Shown: one piece after another, positions 57,284 to 64,000 of the stretch
Numbering within the stretch: the first letter of the stretch is position 1
How the letters are laid out: each line of letters begins with the position of its first letter
Notes under the pieces: generated by a model
Told to the model about the DNA's origin: nothing
Seen by the model: the letters and a program-made list of their open reading frames with translations, nothing else
Database searches by the model: none
Assembly (NCBI GenBank): GCA_016183005.1
Contig: JACPFN010000002.1
Span: 1 to 64,000 of the forward strand
Source of the DNA: Candidatus Babelota bacterium
GTDB lineage: Bacteria > Babelota > Babeliae > Babelales > Chromulinivoraceae
DNA: 64,000 nt
Direction: 5' to 3'
Program-made: the position numbers and the translations under genes

Positions 57284-57337
57284 AGACTCTTTTGATTTCC
57301 TTTTTATGGTGAATCAAGAGAGTCTATTTATTTTTAA
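57284..57337 (+). terminator. Terminator hairpin of a repeated type (copy 2)
   Basis: AGACTCTTTTGATT pairs with AATCAAGAGAGTCT (14 bp, one G-T), followed by ATTTATTTTTAAAT. The stem, tail and about 15 upstream bases resemble copy 1 at 50076-50129. Confidence 0.65.
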
Positions 57338-57567
57338 ATAAGCGTTAAATCGGATTATTCAAAATTTTGTCGACATTCGATAATTTTATTCTCTCAGGGT
57401 ATGATGATGATTTTTTTAAATTATGTATAGGCTGAACTTTAGTTTTGCTTTTTTACAATAAGATTTTTTGAGATTGTATTAGATATTTAAATAGTCATTG
57501 TGCAAATCAAAAAGCTGAAAATATTGATTATTGAAAGTGTTTTTGTGTTACGTATTTTTCCTGATCG

Positions 57568-57576
57568 TGATATTAT
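57568..57576 (+). promoter_or_regulatory. Extended -10 promoter before the 57625 gene
   Basis: TGATATTAT; the 11-base stretch CGTGATATTAT is identical to that of the ankyrin pseudogene promoter. A weak -35 (TTACGT) lies 17 nt upstream of the hexamer. Confidence 0.4.
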
Positions 57577-57624
57577 CAATGAGTCATATACCATATTTAT
57601 GGGAGCCTAAAGCGAGGAATTTTT

Positions 57625-58347
57625 ATGGAAAAAATAAAATTAGAGATAAGTCAGCTGTATGAAGGTTTAAAATCTTTTATAAATGAGCAATTTAAGCGGC
57701 TTGATATATGGGTGATGATTTCGTGTATAAGTTATTTTGCAGGAATTGGTTTGATTGCTGTTGGAGTTCTCTTTGCATGTATTGGCTTTGGTGGTTTTTA
57801 TATTACTAACTTTGTATTTAATATTTTTTCAATATTTAATCTTCAAGCTACGCCATTAAATTTTATTGTCTCTATAGCATTTATGTTATTATTCATATTC
57901 ATAGCTTATAAGATATTTCAAAAAGCTATAGGAATATTGAACGCTTTAATGCTGAATTCTTTGGCAGCTACAGAAGATAAAGAATTACCAAGATTTAAGC
58001 AAAGAGATGAAAGACTTAGTTTTTTATTATACAGTCTACTATATTTTTTAATTTTTATTTTAGGCTCTATATTTTTAATTATTCCAGGGATTATATTTTT
58101 TGTTAGATTTGCCTTTGGATATTTAATTATGTTGGATGAAAAATGTTCTCCTTTTGAAGCATTAAAAAAAAGTTGGAATATAACAGAGGGAGTTTTTTGG
58201 CAAATATTTATATTTATAGTACCAGTTTTTTTGATCACATTGTTTATTCCCTTAAGTAGTATTATCTTTCTATTTGTCCCATTAAATTTTTGGATTTTCG
58301 CTTATCTTTATAGTCAGTTAAAAGCACAACGAAGTAAGTTAGATTGA
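57625..58347 (+). CDS. Multi-pass membrane protein, paralogue 1 of 3
   Basis: 240 residues with about five to six membrane helices. Near residue 150 it has IIPGIIFFVRFAFGYLIMLD and then ALKKSWNITEG, a pattern shared by the next two genes: hydrophobic PGI/L, R, (F/Y)-(L/F)-I-x-D, then A-x-x-x-SW-x-x-T. The pattern resembles uncharacterised integral membrane families such as YciC/DUF975, but no function is established. Probably in an operon with the next gene (68-nt gap). Confidence 0.6.
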   Translation: MEKIKLEISQLYEGLKSFINEQFKRLDIWVMISCISYFAGIGLIAVGVLFACIGFGGFYITNFVFNIFSIFNLQATPLNFIVSIAFMLLFIFIAYKIFQKAIGILNALMLNSLAATEDKELPRFKQRDERLSFLLYSLLYFLIFILGSIFLIIPGIIFFVRFAFGYLIMLDEKCSPFEALKKSWNITEGVFWQIFIFIVPVFLITLFIPLSSIIFLFVPLNFWIFAYLYSQLKAQRSKLD

Positions 58348-58415
58348 CAGTCAGAACAATTTTTTTGTAATGTAGTTTTACCTTGTAAATATGTTTTTAT
58401 AAAAAAGGAGTATGT

Positions 58416-59219
58416 ATGTTTACGAAAAAATTTTCACTTGAGACAGCTTATTATTCAGGTGGAAAAACGGTTATGAACTATTTCATGTTTTTTCTTTTTG
58501 CAATTATAGTTGGCTCATTAACAGGTGGGCTATTTTTAATGGTGTTAGGTTTGGTAGATTTTGCTCTTCTTAAAGATAATTTTATGGAACTTGTACGATT
58601 ATTTGAGCAAGCAACCACTTCAGTAACTGGTCCTGTTCACCATCAAGCTTTATCGGTTCATGGTGCTTTAAGATCATTTATTCCAGAAAATTATTTACAG
58701 CAGCTTATGAATATGGATCCTGCGTCCATAGATATTGCAAGAGAAGAAATGCAGCATATTTTAAAATGGATTATTCCTTCAGCTTTAATCTTTAAGCTAT
58801 TTCTTGATATGATCAGCATAGGTTGGGTCAAAGTTGCATTAGATTTAAATGCAAATAAACAGGTTAGTCTTAGATATCTTTTTGAATATTACTATCTTGT
58901 GCCCCGTGTGTTTACAGCAAATTTAATTGTTGGAATTCTTACTATAGCCGGCTCTTTATTATTTTTGCTTCCCGGTCTTTTTATTTATCAACGTCTTCGC
59001 TTTGCAAGATTTTTCATTATCGATAAAAACTTAAGCATTGTAAAAGCATTGCAAGCAAGTTGGTCTGCAACTGAGAGCTCTGTATTTCATTTAACCGGTT
59101 TTACTATAATTTCATTAATACTTGATAGATTTTCAGATTTCTTCTTTATTTTTAAAGCATTTGTGATTCCATTACAAAATCAAACAGAAACAAATGTTTA
59201 TCAACAATTGGCAAAATAA
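58416..59219 (+). CDS. Multi-pass membrane protein, paralogue 2 of 3
   Basis: 267 residues with about five membrane helices and a polar loop between the first and second (about 55-120). Shared motif: LLPGLFIYQRLRFARFFIID followed by ALQASWSATES. An AAAAAGGAG ribosome site precedes the ATG. It is followed by a terminator before the third paralogue. Confidence 0.6.
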   Translation: MFTKKFSLETAYYSGGKTVMNYFMFFLFAIIVGSLTGGLFLMVLGLVDFALLKDNFMELVRLFEQATTSVTGPVHHQALSVHGALRSFIPENYLQQLMNMDPASIDIAREEMQHILKWIIPSALIFKLFLDMISIGWVKVALDLNANKQVSLRYLFEYYYLVPRVFTANLIVGILTIAGSLLFLLPGLFIYQRLRFARFFIIDKNLSIVKALQASWSATESSVFHLTGFTIISLILDRFSDFFFIFKAFVIPLQNQTETNVYQQLAK

Positions 59220-59229
59220 ATTCTAGATA

Positions 59230-59263
59230 AAAAGATCCTCTTGAAACATAGGGGATCTTTTTT
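59230..59263 (+). terminator. Rho-independent terminator after paralogue 2
   Basis: An 11-bp stem AAAAGATCCTC/GGGGATCTTTT (one G-T) with a 10-nt loop, running into a T6 tract. Confidence 0.85.
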
Positions 59264-59295
59264 GTTTATTATAAAAATTAAGCGATGATTGTTAT

Positions 59296-60258
59296 TTGAT
59301 AAGGATAATTATGTTTTCTAAGGGAAAATTTTCTGTTTTAGAGGCGTATAAAGTTTCTTTAAGGATTAACTATAAACATCTATTGTTTTATCTGTTTTGG
59401 TATGGAATCATATCGGTATTAACTGTTTTGATAGCGTACATTTTTTTAATATATACGCACATTTTAAATGTTTCTGCTATGGTGCAAAATTATAGTTGGA
59501 TAATTTCTTTCTTTAAAGATTCATTTAATAATTTTTTTATTGGTCTTAATTATAAATATGCAGAATTTACAGAATTTAGTTTGTATGGTTTTTTAAAAAT
59601 ATTTATATCTGAAGATATTTTAAACTCTACACTTTCTAGTATCTCTTTGAAGGAGTATATTAATGTTGTTTTAGTTCCATTAAGATATGTTTTGATTCCT
59701 GCGATTTTATTGTGGATGAGTGGCGTGATGACCATTTCTATCGGTTATATCAAGACCGCATTGAAATTTCAAAATGAGCAAAAGGCAAAGCTGCATGATA
59801 TGTACCAATATATTTATTTATTGCCACAGTATTTTTTGGGTAAAATGATTTTTTTCTTATTTTTCTCTTTTTTGGTATGCCTTATTGGTTTTGTCAGCTT
59901 TTTTATTTTGTGTTTATTACCCTTAAATCAAAATACGCAAAATGGTTTTGTTGCTATAGGAATATTTTTTTTCGTTATTGCTTTGTTTGCAGCTGTATTG
60001 TTGATTTATCTATGGCAACGTCTAAGGTTTATTAAATATTTCATTATTGACCAAGAAGTATCTGCATTTAAAGCTTGCAGATTAAGTTGGAATTTGACAA
60101 AGGGGAGTGTTATATCTTTATTTTTATTTTCTTTGGTAACTCTTTTGATTACAGTAGCGCATCCAAAGGCGGGATTACTTATAATGCTTTCTTATTGGTT
60201 AAATCAGCAGGCAGAGGTTAATATTTATAAGCAGATGGTTATATCTAAAAATACATGA
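59296..60258 (+). CDS. Multi-pass membrane protein, paralogue 3 of 3
   Basis: 320 residues from 59296; an in-frame ATG at 59311 is a possible alternative. About six membrane helices and the shared LIYLWQRLRFIKYFIID then ACRLSWNLTKG motif are present. It is longer in the first periplasmic loop than its relatives. Its stop overlaps an upstream ATG of the Cys-rich gene, so the two may be co-transcribed. Confidence 0.6.
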   Translation: MIRIIMFSKGKFSVLEAYKVSLRINYKHLLFYLFWYGIISVLTVLIAYIFLIYTHILNVSAMVQNYSWIISFFKDSFNNFFIGLNYKYAEFTEFSLYGFLKIFISEDILNSTLSSISLKEYINVVLVPLRYVLIPAILLWMSGVMTISIGYIKTALKFQNEQKAKLHDMYQYIYLLPQYFLGKMIFFLFFSFLVCLIGFVSFFILCLLPLNQNTQNGFVAIGIFFFVIALFAAVLLIYLWQRLRFIKYFIIDQEVSAFKACRLSWNLTKGSVISLFLFSLVTLLITVAHPKAGLLIMLSYWLNQQAEVNIYKQMVISKNT

Positions 60259-60278
60259 AAATTCAAAAGGAGTTTTTT

Positions 60279-60758
60279 ATGAAAATATGTATAAAGGTTA
60301 TAATGATATTTTTTGTAAGCGTTACATATATTAGTGCAGGCGATGATCCTGTTTTATCAAAACATAATAATACCCCCGTGACCCCCGTGCTAACACCTCA
60401 TCACGAACCATCTAATGACGATCCGGTCGTTTTTCGGTCTGTTGTGCAAAGTGGACTTAGTGTAACACGACATGAATATAATTGTTGCGCTAAACTCTAT
60501 GCCGTGACCTGTTGTGCTTGCTGTCCTAATTCAGTTCCTACATCATTTACGCCTTTTGAAGGGGCTAGAGCAAATATTTGTAAACAGGAAAAATGCTGTG
60601 AAATGGATGAATCATTTCAGAGATCATGCAGCGCCTCTCCTTGTGCATGTTTTGGAATTCCAACAATTTTATGGCGGTTGTTTTCTAACTGTTTTTATGA
60701 TTGTGTAACTAGTAACCCTGATGAAAACAGGGGCGACTGTTGTACAAAGCGATTATAA
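60279..60758 (+). CDS. Cysteine-rich secreted protein, unknown function
   Basis: 159 residues from the ATG at 60279, chosen because AAAGGAG lies 6 nt upstream; an ATG at 60255 is weaker. A signal peptide (KICIKVIMIFFVSVTYISAG) is followed by a Pro/His-rich linker and a domain of about 100 residues with about 16 cysteines. Several are in CC pairs (NCC, TCCACC, KCCE, DCC). This suggests multiple disulfides or metal binding outside the cytoplasm. No known family is recognised. Confidence 0.6.
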   Translation: MKICIKVIMIFFVSVTYISAGDDPVLSKHNNTPVTPVLTPHHEPSNDDPVVFRSVVQSGLSVTRHEYNCCAKLYAVTCCACCPNSVPTSFTPFEGARANICKQEKCCEMDESFQRSCSASPCACFGIPTILWRLFSNCFYDCVTSNPDENRGDCCTKRL

Positions 60759-60782
60759 TTTTTAGTTGCGATATATAGATAT

Positions 60783-60820
60783 AGGCATAGTGAATTTTTA
60801 AATTTACTATGCCTGTTTTT
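60783..60820 (+). terminator. Rho-independent terminator
   Basis: AGGCATAGTGAAT pairs with ATTTACTATGCCT (one G-T), followed by GTTTTT. It ends the plus-strand Cys-rich gene and meets the convergent mutL end. Confidence 0.85.
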
Positions 60821-62681
60821 ATTCTAAAGAAATATTTTTTATTTTATTACCAACATAGTCTCGCTTGAAATGTTTTTCAATTTCTTTAAGAGTCATTGGG
60901 TACATAGTAGGTCGACCATGTGGGCAGCTGAACTTATCAGGTGTTTTCATGAGCTCCTTTATTAAGTTTTGCATTTGTGTCATTTCAAGTGTGTCGCCCG
61001 CTTTGCATGCAGTTTTACAAGCTTTTGCTAGTATTATTTTTTCATTGAGTTGTAATTTTTGTAGATCCTGTTCTTCATCAAGAGTATCGACAATCATCAT
61101 AATAATTTCTTGAATTGATACGGCTTGCATTCCGATAGGAGTTGCAGTGATAATGATTTCGCAATCAGAGAGTTGATCGATAATAATTCCATGCTCTGAT
61201 AGTAGATGTGTAAAATTTAAAATTTTAGTGACATTGGTTATAGGCATTTTTATAACATGTGGAAACATAAGTTGTACAGATGGAGTTTCACCTTGGATTT
61301 TAAGCCGTTGATACATAATTCGTTCATGTGCAGCATGTTGGTCAATAAGAATTAATTCATTATTTTGCTCTAGCATAATGTAAGTCTTATTAAATTGACC
61401 AATAATTGTAAAAGCAGTTTCTGTTAAAATGGTTGTATTGGTATCGATTTGTTGGATAGGTTTGGCAAAAATTGGTTGATGGTCTATTGACTTGGAAGAT
61501 CTTTCTTCTGTTTTATGTGTGACAAATTCAGAGCTTGCGTGTGTTTTAAAAATATTTGTTAAAGGATGAAATGGTGTAGTTTTGTTTAAAGGTCTCTGTT
61601 CTGTGCTTATAGGTACTAATATTTTTTTTTCTAAGACTTTATCGGTAGCAATATCTGCGACAGCTCGGTGAGATATTTTTTGAGAGATAAAATTATTGAG
61701 TGTTTCGTTGATACAGTTTGCAACTGTTTGTTGTGCTATTCCCGGATTTAAAAATTTTACTTCTTCTTTTTTTGGATGAATATTGATGTCGATGAGCTCT
61801 GGGTTAATTTCAATGTTTAAAAATGCAGCAGGATATTTTTGATGAGGCAAAACACCTTGGTAGCCTTCTAGTATTCCTTTGATAAGTTCATTGTTTTTAA
61901 TCCACCGATTATTTACAAATATAAATATTTGTCCACGATTAAACCGATAATATTGCGGTGTAGAAATTGCACCATGCAGAGTAATCTGTTTTATGGTCCG
62001 ACAAGAAATAATAATTAGTTGTTCATGTAAATTATTGTTCCAGAGTTGCGCTGCACGAGTTTGCGTATTGTTGGTTTTATTACAATTATAACTTAGGTGA
62101 TCATTATGAAAAAGTTTAAAATTAATATCCAGATATCTTAGGCAGAAAGCTTGAAAGATGGTTACTATTTGATTCCACTCAGTATCATCTGATTTTAAAA
62201 ATTTTTTACGAGCAGGAATGTTTTCAAATAAATCAGTGATAATAAATGTTGTACCTGTCTGATGTATGCTTGATTCTTGTTTAATACATTTTGAGTTTTG
62301 AAAAATAATTTTCGTTGCAATTTTTTCGTTTTGAGTTTTTGTTATTAATTCTACTCGGCTTATCGCTGCAATACTTGAAAGAGCTTCTCCGCGAAATCCA
62401 TACGTATCAATAGTCGTTAAGTCTTGAACGGATCTAATTTTACTAGTTGCATGATGTGCAAAGCATAAAAGTGCATCTTCTGGTGACATACCACAACCAT
62501 CGTCAACTATTTTGATCATAGTTTTACCGGCGTTGTGCAAATATAAAGAGATATTTTTTGCACCAGCATCGATACTATTTTCAAGAAGTTCTTTGATGAT
62601 GTTGGCTGGTCGTTCAATAACTTCTCCAGCAGCTATTTTAATAGCTTCGTGATGATCTAAGATTTGAATTTTTTGTGTCAT
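60819..62681 (-). CDS. mutL: DNA mismatch repair protein MutL
   Basis: 620 residues. The N-terminal GHKL ATPase shows IAAGEVIERP, ELLENSIDAGA, DDGCGM and YGFRGEALSSIAAI. A variable linker follows (about 340-420), then a C-terminal dimerisation/endonuclease domain with DQHAAHERIMYQ, ACKTACKAGD and CPHGRPT. The last acid of the usual DQHA(x)2E(x)4E endonuclease motif reads Gln here. It couples mismatch recognition by MutS to strand removal; mutS is not in this window. Confidence 0.95.
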   Translation of the reverse strand: MTQKIQILDHHEAIKIAAGEVIERPANIIKELLENSIDAGAKNISLYLHNAGKTMIKIVDDGCGMSPEDALLCFAHHATSKIRSVQDLTTIDTYGFRGEALSSIAAISRVELITKTQNEKIATKIIFQNSKCIKQESSIHQTGTTFIITDLFENIPARKKFLKSDDTEWNQIVTIFQAFCLRYLDINFKLFHNDHLSYNCNKTNNTQTRAAQLWNNNLHEQLIIISCRTIKQITLHGAISTPQYYRFNRGQIFIFVNNRWIKNNELIKGILEGYQGVLPHQKYPAAFLNIEINPELIDINIHPKKEEVKFLNPGIAQQTVANCINETLNNFISQKISHRAVADIATDKVLEKKILVPISTEQRPLNKTTPFHPLTNIFKTHASSEFVTHKTEERSSKSIDHQPIFAKPIQQIDTNTTILTETAFTIIGQFNKTYIMLEQNNELILIDQHAAHERIMYQRLKIQGETPSVQLMFPHVIKMPITNVTKILNFTHLLSEHGIIIDQLSDCEIIITATPIGMQAVSIQEIIMMIVDTLDEEQDLQKLQLNEKIILAKACKTACKAGDTLEMTQMQNLIKELMKTPDKFSCPHGRPTMYPMTLKEIEKHFKRDYVGNKIKNISLE

Positions 62682-62694
62682 ATAAAGATTACGT

Positions 62695-62742
62695 AAAATG
62701 TGGTATGACTATATTTATATATAAAATCATACCACATTTTTT
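62695..62742. terminator. Terminator between the 62757 gene and mutL
   Basis: A 14-bp stem AAAATGTGGTATGA / TCATACCACATTTT with an 18-nt AT loop, with T residues on both strands. Confidence 0.72.
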
Positions 62743-62756
62743 ACTACTCAACGATA

Positions 62757-63557
62757 TTATTTATGATTTACTGCAAGGTTATTTGCAATAACCCCATCAG
62801 TTAATGTTTGAATATGATCATAAGCAGCTGCTGTCATATTTAAAATATCTGGTCCTTGGTAAGTACCTTGGGTTAAAGCATGGCGAATTTGAGTTATTAA
62901 TCTTTGTTGCTCTAAGTATTCACTAACCTGATTTGAGACTTGTACACGATCAATGGTTTGTTTTTCTTGCAAAAAGATATCTACGCGCTGCTTAGTTTCT
63001 GTAGATAATTTATCTGAAAAAATTAATGTTTCAGACAATAATCTAATAAGCTCCTTTCGTTTATCATCTTGGACAGCTTGATTTAATGCTTCATTGAGCA
63101 GGCTGTCTCCGGTGCTTATGTTTTTTCTATTTAATTTATTGATGTGGTTAATTAATTGACCTCTATCGAGAAGTTTTAGTAAAAAATCATATTTCTTTTG
63201 GGTACCGAATAATTCGCCAAATCTTTGAAGCGGGTAATGTCCATTATTTAAATGATGACATTTAGCAATAAGAGTCCCTATCAAGGTTGGCGGTTCTTGG
63301 TTATGGGTATCGAGGGGATTAACATCTGATAAATCGTCTCTTAAACTATAGAATTGCAAATAGCTATCATCCTCTTCATCTTCATTTTGATTTTGTAAAG
63401 AGTTAGTTGCTCTTTGATGTGTACTTGGTGTGCTAGCGGCTGATGTTGACAATGTAGATTGAACACCATCATTATTTTGCATCTGTCTAAGTGAACCATT
63501 ACAATCTCTTAGTGGAGCAAAAATAATAGCTAAAAGGCATAATAATTTTGCATTCAT
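62757..63557 (-). CDS. Exported protein, unknown function
   Basis: 266 residues: a signal-like start (KLLCLLAIIFAPLRDCNG, with a Cys that could be lipidated), a Ser/Thr/Asn/Glu-rich low-complexity stretch (about 25-75) and a helical C-terminal half. No family is recognised. It begins 2 nt after the stop of the upstream partial gene, so the two form one unit. Confidence 0.5.
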   Translation of the reverse strand: MNAKLLCLLAIIFAPLRDCNGSLRQMQNNDGVQSTLSTSAASTPSTHQRATNSLQNQNEDEEDDSYLQFYSLRDDLSDVNPLDTHNQEPPTLIGTLIAKCHHLNNGHYPLQRFGELFGTQKKYDFLLKLLDRGQLINHINKLNRKNISTGDSLLNEALNQAVQDDKRKELIRLLSETLIFSDKLSTETKQRVDIFLQEKQTIDRVQVSNQVSEYLEQQRLITQIRHALTQGTYQGPDILNMTAAAYDHIQTLTDGVIANNLAVNHK

Positions 63558-63559
63558 GT

Positions 63560-64000
63560 TTATTTATTACCCTGTTCCGTTGATTGAATTGATTGTGCTT
63601 TTTTAAGATTATCGAGTTGAGCAGAAATATTGCTTAAGAATGATATTTGTTCTAATAATTCTTTGCCAATAAGATCGGATAATCTTCTTTTATCAGCTTG
63701 AAGTTTCTCAATTTCTGAATAGATATTCTCAATGCTGCCAAGATTAATTTCTTTAGGAGCATGTTTTGTTGTTGCGTCTAATAAAACATGTAGTGCTGCA
63801 AATAATGAGTTATTTGTATCTCGTTGTTTTTTTAATACCTCTGATATCGCTTTTCGATCATCAAGAGATTTTCTTGTTAGTTCTTCTTGATGATTTGCAA
63901 GTGTTCTTCTTAGGTGATCTGGTAAAAAGCTATCAGCGGTATTATTTGCTGCTCCTGCAAATTTACCTTCACGTAAAAGTCTTGCGATAAAGCTATCGGA
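63560..64000 (-). CDS. Coiled-coil protein, C-terminal part (cut by window edge)
   Basis: The last 146 residues of a longer gene are readable to a TAA at 63560. They are almost entirely helical with heptad-like spacing (SIENIYSEIEKLQADKRRLS; LLEQISFLSNISAQLDNLKK). The 5' part lies beyond the window. It is followed at once by the exported-protein gene at 62757. Function unknown. Confidence 0.6.
   Translation of the reverse strand, partial: SDSFIARLLREGKFAGAANNTADSFLPDHLRRTLANHQEELTRKSLDDRKAISEVLKKQRDTNNSLFAALHVLLDATTKHAPKEINLGSIENIYSEIEKLQADKRRLSDLIGKELLEQISFLSNISAQLDNLKKAQSIQSTEQGNK

Larger units (their letters stand above)
57131..57624. other. 494-nt intergenic region with repeated terminator and promoter
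   Basis: No convincing open frame or tRNA. It holds the repeated hairpin at 57284-57337 and an extended -10 promoter at 57568-57576 for the following membrane-protein genes. The rest is AT-rich with no recognised feature. Confidence 0.55.

Noticed and set aside
57384-57430. Tiny frame starting ATGATGATG in the 57131-57624 gap
   Set aside because: Only about nine codons, with no ribosome site; not supported as a gene.

Overview
The window is AT-rich, gene-dense bacterial DNA. It combines conserved housekeeping genes (lon, atpD/atpC, secG, dnaG-rpoD, lgt, lspA, mnmG, mraY, murB, tgt, trhO, pheT, mutL, rpmG) with many short, lineage-specific proteins carrying signal peptides. There are amino-acid importers, a SemiSWEET-type sugar carrier, an Mla-type lipid ABC pair, a type II secretion/type IV pilus-like envelope cluster with two secretins, and a broken ankyrin-repeat gene. 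This suggests a small-genome, Gram-negative-type, host-associated bacterium; Candidatus Dependentiae (TM6/Babeliae) fits best, but that is inference from content and base composition, not a search.

Layout. 1-430: the 3' end of an IS200/IS605 transposase and its end hairpin. 428-8270: a LolD-like ATPase, lon, SemiSWEET, a small lipoprotein, an isolated atpD-atpC pair and a HerA-like ATPase. 8278-9550: two paralogous exported proteins, each with two copies of a roughly 75-residue unit that looks ubiquitin-like (beta-grasp). 9661-11772: a complete polar amino-acid ABC importer operon. 11815-11946: promoter, hairpin and terminator with no ORF, a candidate small RNA. 11955-14852: four unknown exported or membrane proteins. 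14926-26826: secG, mlaE-mlaF, moxR, then gspC-gspD-gspL-gspM and a second secretin, tightly coupled. 26815-33643 (minus strand): an enolase-family protein that has lost most catalytic and metal residues, a small secreted protein, a CNNM/HlyC protein, and the dnaG-rpoD operon. 33750-38234 (minus): mnmG, an ABC-F ATPase and lgt. 38397-42836: small secreted paralogue families around mraY. 43004-48982: tgt-trmH-APC permease, an unknown secreted protein, and trhO-murB. 49199-51001: ankyrin pseudogene, rpmG and a small secreted protein. 51128-55434: pheT-lspA-comF and a stand-alone LigD-type polymerase. 55581-60758: a secreted alpha/beta hydrolase, an unknown protein, three paralogous multi-pass membrane proteins and a cysteine-rich secreted protein. 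60819-64000 (minus): mutL and two unknown proteins, the last cut by the window edge.

How it fits together. MraY, MurB, Lgt and LspA imply peptidoglycan and lipoprotein maturation. MlaEF, LolD and the secretins imply an outer membrane. The large share of signal-peptide proteins, next to a type II-like secretion cluster, makes an exported repertoire acting on the envelope or on a host plausible. The items most worth following up are the tandem ubiquitin-like exported pair, the degenerate enolase and the candidate small RNA.
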